Part shown: positions 57,432 through 64,000 of the stretch, one piece after another
How positions within the stretch are numbered: the stretch's first letter is position 1
Layout of the letters: every line of letters starts with the position of its first letter
DNA from: Dolomedes plantarius
Taxonomy: Eukaryota > Arthropoda > Arachnida > Araneae > Dolomedidae
Direction: 5' to 3'
Assembly (NCBI GenBank): GCA_907164885.2
Contig: OU015495.1
Span: 215,294,224 to 215,358,223 of the forward strand
Length of the DNA: 64,000 nt
Program-made: the position numbers and the translations under genes
Notes under the pieces: model-generated
Databases searched by the model: none
What the model was told of the DNA's origin: nothing
Seen by the model: the letters and a program-made list of their open reading frames with translations, nothing else

Positions 57432-58471
57432 TTTTCTTTAAATCTATTGACATTACTTAATGACAACATAAAAGTATATTAATGAAACAAATAGTTTCTT
57501 TTATACATGTCTCGAGGCTTACTTCCTCTGTTTTCATCTTGTGTCTGACTCTATAGTGACAAAAAGATTTCGTGCAATAAATAAGAACAAGCTCTATTTT
57601 TTTTTCCTTTATTTCTGAACGAAGATTAAAAAGTTCTGAAAAAGAAATAACATGTTAAATACTTCGATACAAAGAAGATTCGTTCAACTGAAATTAAGTT
57701 GCGGATGAAGTTTTTTTTTTAATGTACTATAATAAAACATCAGTTGCTCAGGCTTCATTAAGCGTGCGTGACTCAAGCGTGCGTTTAGTGGCGTCCCGGC
57801 GGAAAAGCATAAATAATGCTTTTAGCCAGGATATGAGTTTTATATTATTTTTATTAATTTTATAATGTTAAACTTTAATAATAACAAATAATTGTTGAGA
57901 ACTGATTATCAAAGTTCACATTGTTGATCAGTTGTTAGAATTCGACCGCCATTTTTTGGACTTAATGAACAATGGCATTTTTTGGCATTGGCAACGACGA
58001 AAACATTTTGTAACTGTCTCTCAGACGATACACATCGTACTGCGTGCTAGTAAGCTAGTTAAACAAGTGATGTCATTACAAATCAGCTATTCAGATAATT
58101 TAGGTAAGTAATTTATTTATTTACTTCATAAATACATAAATTTTCTAGAATTTAGCAGACAGTACTCGTATTATTTATATTTTATAGTGGCGGCAAAAAG
58201 TCTAGCGCCGGCCTTGAAAGTGACACTTACGACTTACGTTACGGCAAATTCAGAGGAAGTTAGCATTGTTATTATTTAGAAAGAAATATAGGATTAAAAT
58301 TAAAATAATTTTTAAAATATAGTTACTTTATAACAATCGAATTAATTTAATTTATAAACTAACAATAAAATATGTTCGTGTAATATGTACCTACTTACTG
58401 TGTTTTTAAGCAATATGTATATAATAATTTATAATATAATTTTAATTTTTTTTTTTTTTTTAGATTTCATA
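57432..58471. other. Flank upstream of the hAT transposase relic
   Basis: AT-rich. TTTAG at 58459-58463, after a T-run, looks like a splice acceptor before the hAT ATG. No terminal repeat of that hAT element could be identified. Confidence 0.4.
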
Positions 58472-59733
58472 ATGAGTAAGAAAAGAGATGATCTAAGAAG
58501 TGAATTTCCTTTCATTAAAAAAAACCAAAAGCGATTACATGGTAAAATGTGAGAAATGTAACGGTGAATTTTCTATTTCGCACGGCTTGAAGAAAGATAT
58601 TTCAAAGCCCTTGGAGACACAGAAACATAAAAGATATTTAAATACTCCTCCAAAATACAGGAAATATTTCGGAAAACAACTTATGGAGACGGAGAAAAGA
58701 AATTAGCATTAGCAGAAGGACTTTTCATGCTATTAATCACTATTATTCCTTCAGATCTATGGACTGTACATCACAAGTTGTCAAAAAGTTATTCGACAAA
58801 AAATTTGCCTGTGCTAGAACAAAATCCGAGGCAATTGTGTGTAATGTGCTTTCCCCATATGCATTTTCAGAATTAAACAAAAATCTAGAAAAAATTAATT
58901 TTATATCCATATATTCTGACGCATCCAATCATAAGGATATAAAGTTATTTCCAACCATTATTAGATTTTTTTATTCGGAAACTGGAATAAAAATTAGAAT
59001 TTTCGATTTCGTTTCTTTGCCCGGCGAAACTTCTGAAATAATTTTCAGTTCCATTATTAATATTTTGGGAAAAACAATTTAAAACATAAAATGATTGCAT
59101 ATTGTGCAGACAACACGAACACAAATTTTGGAGGAAAAGCGAGAAGGGGTACAAATAATATTTTTTATAAATTAACCAAAAACCTTAATCAAAACATTAT
59201 TGGTGTTGGTTGTGCAGCGCACATAATATATAACGCCATTCAAACAGCTGCTGATTTGTTGCCCGTAGATGTGGAAAATTTTGTTATTAAAATATATTCT
59301 TATTTCTATATATACACTGTGCGCAGTGGCGCCGGAAAGGGGGGGGCAAGGGAGGGCACTTGCCCCCCCTAGAAAATTGAATTTTTTTGTTTCTACCTAG
59401 CTAGCGCTCGTAAAATATTAGAATTTTCATTTAAAATCATAAAGCCTAACAAAACTGAATACTAAATTGCAACTTCACACTCGTTAACGCAAGCGCGATA
59501 AACGTCATTCCATATACGCAGGAGCGATTAATCGCCAATTTCAGGTACGCAAGCGCGTTTAAGCGCCAATTCCAGACGTTTGCCTTTGCGATTCAAAAGA
59601 AACCCTATACGATGTTTTTTCATCGCGAAAGGGAATCTTGAATCCGATGAATTTGAAACGCGTACACGTTGACGTGTGATAGGGCATAATATAACATAAA
59701 ATAACATAAAAGTTTATTTTTCATAACCGTATA

Positions 59734-62012
59734 CAGTTGGTTCTCTGTTTAACGACTTTCAAGGGACCGTGAAAAATCGTCCTTAAGTAGAGATCGTCCT
59801 TAAACAGAATTTGTGAAAAAATAGCATTTCCCTTCACACTTTACAGGCTTAGAACTGAATATATATCTCTTAATATATTGGCGTGTTTAAAAATGTTATT
59901 TTTATTATCATCATTATTTTATTCACAAAAAGTTATTTTAAATTACACTGAAAAAAAAAAGAGTACAAACAATACAATAAATTACGTTTTAAAAAATTCA
60001 AAAAGTGTTGATTGCTTCATTCGCCTTGTTTTCGTTATTCTCTTTTCCAGATTTTCTAAAATGTTAAATGAGTCACCTTCCATTTTCGATGTAATATAGC
60101 GTCGGAGAACATCTAGAGCAGAAATTGCATCTGTGTAAGACGGTGGCAGTGTCTCGTTTTCCGTGTCTTCAACTTCACCTTCTTCGTCTGACACTGTGTT
60201 TTCGTTTACAATATCTTCATAAATTTGTTCTACATTTCTGAAATCTGTTGTTAAAACATATTTATCACAATTGTAGAAATCTTGAATTGAAACATCCTCA
60301 TCTTCAACAAGACTTCTCCATTCTTCAGGGGTAATGTCATCTTCGTTGATTTCTACATCCGTACTTTGCAGTTCCACTACAAGTTATTTGTGAATTCCAG
60401 CAACGCGAAAGCAGTTTTTTATTGTGGATGAAGAAACTTCTTTCCATGCTGATGTTATCATGTGCATTGCTTCCAAGATTGTAAATTTTCTAATTTTTAT
60501 ACTGTCAGCCGAATTGTTTATTAATTTCCTAATTAAAGACTTTCTGTAGTATGCTTTCACACTGCGAATGATACCCAGGTCTAATGGCTGCAACTTGCTA
60601 GTGCAATTAGCTGGTAAGAAATGGATAGTCAAATTTGTAAGTCCAGGGATATTTGGAGTATGTGCAGTGCATCGGTCGATTAAAAGTAAAACTTTTCTCT
60701 TTTCTCGATGCATTTTTGCATCGAATTTTCTAATCCAGTCAATAAAAATTTGTGATGACGCTTTATTGTTATTGAGCTACTCACAAGGTTTCCTGGTGAT
60801 ATTCTTAAAACACCTTGGTTGCTTTGATTTGCCTATAACTAGTGGTGGAAATTTCTCAGATCCATTCGAATTAGTGCACAGTAAAACAGTCAATCGTTCC
60901 TTACTGTGTTTTCCACCAAAACACTTTTCGCCCATATACGTTAAGGTTTTATTAGGCACCCTATTGTAGAATAGGCCCGTCTCATCTGCACTGAATATGT
61001 TCTTCTCATCATATCCATCTAATATCCTCTTTAGCATTATTTTCCATTCATCCACTATTTTTTCATCTACGGAGCCACTTTCGCCAGATATGCTTTTAAA
61101 TACAACCCCCGTATCTTTCTTTGAACTTTGTTAGCCAACCAGCCGAAGCCTGAAAATTTTGCATTCCAAACTTTTCTGCCAGAATAATAGCATTTTCTTT
61201 AAATATCACTCCGGAAATTGGAATGTTAGATGCTCTTGCTTGATGAAACCATTGCAATACTGCCTTCTCAAACTCTTCTGATCGGCCACATTGAATTTTC
61301 TGCCGTTTGGATTTGGATCCCAAACCAAATTTTTGTGCTGCTTCAAGAATTTTCTCTTTGCTTGTTTAAATGCCTTTGAGAGTAGACTCGGGTAGCTAAA
61401 ATTGTCTTGCGAATTGGACTTTTGTTATTCCAACACTTTCTTCCCAGTTTTCAATAATTTTCACTTTTTCGTGTAGCGTATGATGCCTTTGCTTTGATGC
61501 CATTTTGCTCTGCTCACCTCGTATTCGTACTGGAATGAGCTCCTACACACAACCATGAATTCTCTAAACATGAACACGTGCTTCCCAGAAGGAGTGAGAG
61601 AGGGGTGCTTTTGGACAGTTCGTAAATCACATGACAACATGGTAGGTACAATAGAGTGATTCCACACCCGCACTAAGAAATTTGATCCAACAGGGAAGAA
61701 TGTTCGATCTTCCGAGAAACAGTAATCCCCCCTTCCCCCGGTTTTTTCCACTGCAACAAGTCTATGATTGCAACAAACATAAAGGAAATTCTGGGTCTGT
61801 TATTGAAACCAAACTCCCCCACAGAAAGTAACCCTCCTGTAAATAAAATGTTGAAGGAAAAGTTTATCATGTAAGAAAAAAATCGTCGTTAAATAGAAAC
61901 AAAATCGTCCTAAAATAGAATTTTTTTACGTCGGAGGGACCGGGACCGGGAAATATCGTCTTTAAATAGAGATCGTCGTTAAGTAGAGCGTCGTTAAACA
62001 GAGAACCAACCG
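59734..62012 (-). mobile_element. Tigger (pogo-group) transposon, nearly full length
   Basis: 2279 bp with TA on both sides. Ends CAGTTGGTTCTCTGTTTAAC and, reversed, CGGTTGGTTCTCTGTTTAAC, with further inner TCGTCCTTAAGTAGAGATCG-type repeats. It contains a minus-strand transposase relic. It lies inside the hAT MITE at 59324-62102. Confidence 0.92.
59982..61503 (-). pseudogene. Tigger/pogo transposase pseudogene
   Basis: The ATG at 61503-61501 starts MASKQRHHTLHEKVKIIENW, a CENP-B-type helix-turn-helix. A Tc5/CENP-B DNA-binding part follows (FEKAVLQWFHQARASNIPIS). The DDE core shows FSADETGLFYN, VLLLIDRCTAH and SKLQPLDLGIIRS; I count 31 residues between the last two Asp. An acidic C-terminus ends STLFEFFKT. 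Defects seen: stops in the N-terminal region (TAG and TAA near 61370-61400), a one-base shift near 61105, TAG after KPCE (60777) and TAA after GIHK (60384). Order and length are otherwise complete. Confidence 0.9.
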
Positions 62013-63019
62013 TATATGTATTTTTAATAATAAAGGTGTAAAAGTTTTAATCTATTTTACTTTGCCCCCCCCCCTCTATATTTGATTCTTCCGGCGCCAC
62101 TGACTGTGCGCGTTGAAATGCTTAAAGAATTTTGTGTAACTGCGGAAGTCGAATATCAGAAAATACTTGGCTACAGTAAAACACGCTGGTTAGTTGTCGA
62201 AAGAATTTTGAAAATATATACGATCCATTGAAATCCTACTTTCTATCACAGGATAAATGTCCTAGAGTTTTTTGAAAAAGAATCTTCAAAAATTTGGCTA
62301 GAGTTTGTACACAATCAAGCAGCTCTTTTTCAAAATGCTATAAAACTTATTGAAGGTGACAAAATTTCGGTAATCGAAGTAGGAAATGAAGTTAATAATT
62401 TAAAATTTCAGTGTCAAGAGCGGTTAGAAAATAATTTTCTTCCGTTAACTATCCGTAATAGTATAAGCCAGCTAGTAGAACAAGGTGCAATAAATCGTGG
62501 AGATATCATGAATCACGTCAAAAAGTTCTATAGTAACTGCGTAGATTATTTAGAAAGAGTGGACGGTACATTACAATGATATTGAACATTTTCATTGGGT
62601 TACATTAAAACAAGAACTTAATTGGAATGATGTGCAAAAATCATTCGATCATATTACTCAAAATTTCCCATATGGTAATATTTCCGAAAATGATCTTTTA
62701 ATGAGGTATCATTATTAAGAAAAATATATTGATAAGGAAAAGGTTAAATCTTGGGCATGAGCAAAAATCACAATAGAGAATGTGAGAAAACTGTTCGATA
62801 ATGACTATGAATACTTTAGAACAAGCACTTTATTTAAATACGAATTACGATACACGATACAATTTTGAAAAGAAAGCGGAACTGTATTACATTTTTGTTG
62901 ATGTGGAGTTGAGAGGCAGTTCATCTGCATGGGCAAACGAATTTACATTAATCAAGGAGTTTGCCTCAACATATCCTCCCACCTTGCAATTTGATGGAAA
63001 CATAAAACAATAAAAATTG

Positions 63020-64000
63020 CAAAAAATAATCAGAGGTCCAATCTAGTGGGTATTTTTATACGTCGTCCGGTTCTAGTTCGAATGTCTGGAGCAACAGAAG
63101 GTGCGGGAACTGGACCATCATCAGTTGGTTTGGTTGATCCCGAAGGAATCTCCACAACGGCTGGAATGTTGTCTTTTAACAGGTCAAAAAATTGGATTTC
63201 TGGACTTCTAATTTTTAGGGAATAAATTCGCTGGAAAGGTCTAATTTTTTTCTCTTTCAGCTGTCTTTATTCTGGCAACTCTGAATGCCCGTCTGCTCCA
63301 GGGAAAATTTCAACTATTAGACCCAGTGGCCAGTTCATACGTTTTCCCGGGGATTCCAAAATAACTATATCACCTACTTGCAAGGTATCTTCCTGACTTC
63401 GTCCACGATGCACAAGCATGGCTAAATATTCTTTGCGGAATCTCATTCGTAAATCATTTCGAAGTTTTTGAAGGTAACGTAATCTTTTATTTAAGCTGTT
63501 ATGATCAATCTCATCTAAATCTGGGACTTCAGCACTCGGAATTCCCTGCATGAAATTTGAAGGTGTCAGCGGTTTCAATCCTTCCGAGTTGTCATCGATA
63601 TACGTTAGAGGCCTGGAATTTATCGTAGCCTCACAATCACGCAGGATAGTTTCTAGCTCTTCATGTTTAAGAATGGATCTGCCCAAAATTCTTCTCAGGA
63701 GCTCTTTGCACATGGGGATCATTCGCTCATGCGGATCATCGGAACATGCGGATCATTCGCTCCCACCAAGCAGCAGTTGGGGGATTGAAATTCCATCTTA
63801 TTTTCTTGATGGTAGAAAAACTCATAATACGCTTCCAATCCAGATCTTGAAGAGCGTTGTTCGTGCCCACGAAATTAGTGCCATTATCTGTGTAGATAAC
63901 ACTCACTCTTCCTCTTCGTGCAATAAATCTTCTTAGAGCCATTATAAAAGTTTCGGTGGATAGAGAATTAACTAGTTCTAAATGAACAGCTCTATAAATG
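63020..64000 (-). mobile_element. Pao-like LTR retrotransposon, 3' end of pol, continues beyond the window
   Basis: Minus strand. From 64000 downward: AVHLELVNSLSTETF, YTDNGTNFVG and WWERMI (integrase catalytic core), then after a small frame break the C-terminal integrase part with INSRPLTYI, LTPSNFMQG and VGDIVILESPGKRMNWPLG. A decayed tail ends near 63030. It is typical of arthropod Pao/Bel elements. It is broken near 63725-63760, where a short direct repeat shifts the frame, and again after 63267. No LTR is recognised within the window. Confidence 0.88.
63267..63942 (-). pseudogene. Integrase fragment of the Pao-like element
   Basis: Two overlapping-frame pieces, 63942-63736 and 63722-63267, cover the end of the integrase catalytic core and its C-terminal domain. 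The join is disturbed by the repeated word GCGGATCATTCGCTC, which appears twice about 22 bp apart. Described as a relic only. Confidence 0.85.

Larger units (their letters stand above)
59324..62102. mobile_element. hAT-type MITE inserted in the hAT gene and carrying a Tigger
   Basis: TSD ACTGTGCG at 59316-59323 and 62103-62110. TIR CAGTGGCGCCGGA is perfect at both ends. Removing the Tigger leaves about 500 bp. Poly-G/poly-C runs follow the ends (GGGGGGGCAAGG, CCCCCCCCCC). No coding sequence of its own. Confidence 0.92.
58472..63013 (+). pseudogene. hAT-like transposase pseudogene, split by a nested insertion
   Basis: Begins MSKKRDDLRSEFPFIKK. After a frameshift comes CEKCNGEFSISHG...TQKHKR, a BED/C2H2-like finger. 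Later parts read SIYSDASNHKDIKLFPTIIR and VGCAAHIIYNAIQTAADLLP, typical RNase H-fold segments of hAT-derived proteins. At codon ...YTVR (59323) the gene is cut by an insertion of 2779 bp and resumes at 62111 in the same frame with EMLKEFCVTAEVEYQKILGY. The 3' part carries several stops and ends near 63013. It is non-functional. Confidence 0.78.

Noticed and set aside
63010..63060. LTR of the Pao-like element at the hAT junction
   Set aside because: No TG...CA terminal sequence with a partner copy is visible; the other LTR would be outside the window.

Overview
This is a eukaryotic, AT-rich, intron-rich and transposon-dense window. The gene content, GT-AG introns of 0.2-4.3 kb and the repeat types (Tc1/mariner, Tigger/pogo, hAT, Helitron, Pao-like, tRNA-derived SINEs) fit an arthropod nuclear genome. 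A chelicerate such as a spider is the most likely source, but that is inference from the style of the repeats. There is no bacterial or organelle signature.

The only convincing host genes are two head-to-tail paralogues of a GMC (glucose-methanol-choline) FAD oxidoreductase, similar to arthropod glucose dehydrogenase. Gene A (671-9678, +) is cut by the window start and shows its last four exons. Gene B (23328-42594, +) appears complete in 11 coding exons that I joined by phase, giving about 850 residues. The last four exons of A and B have matching boundaries: three internal exons of exactly 149, 178 and 223 nt, then a long terminal exon. Both proteins carry an unusually long, charged, tryptophan-punctuated C-terminal extension of about 255 to 320 residues after the GMC domain. 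In gene A it includes a 27-bp minisatellite encoding a His/Asn-rich 9-mer repeat. In gene B it includes a 49-codon internal duplication. Gene A has also lost the Asn residues of the conserved GNTN active-site motif.

Layout: 1-9.7 kb, gene A 3' half with hAT and TTAA-flanked elements in its introns. 9.7-23.3 kb, intergenic with a SINE, hAT MITEs, a TTAA element and a Tigger-type MITE. 23.3-42.6 kb, gene B, whose introns hold a Helitron with a tandem array of its own 5' end, TTAA-flanked elements, SINEs, a Tigger-type MITE and a decayed Rep-encoding Helitron. 42.8-45.2 kb, a non-autonomous Helitron and a Tigger-type MITE. 45.7-49.0 kb, an intact Tc1-like element and a long-TIR mariner-like (DD41D) element that share one TA microsatellite. 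49.5-51.0 kb, a nested MITE and Helitron cluster. 51.2-53.0 kb, a dead Tc1-like element. 53.8-54.1 kb, a SINE. 55.0-56.9 kb, paired perfect palindromes and nested hAT elements inside a Tigger relic. 58.5-63.0 kb, a dead hAT transposase gene split by a hAT element that is itself split by a Tigger. 63.0-64.0 kb, the integrase end of a Pao-like retrotransposon running off the window.

All exon joins, repeat boundaries and target-site duplications were read by eye. No alignment or database search was run.
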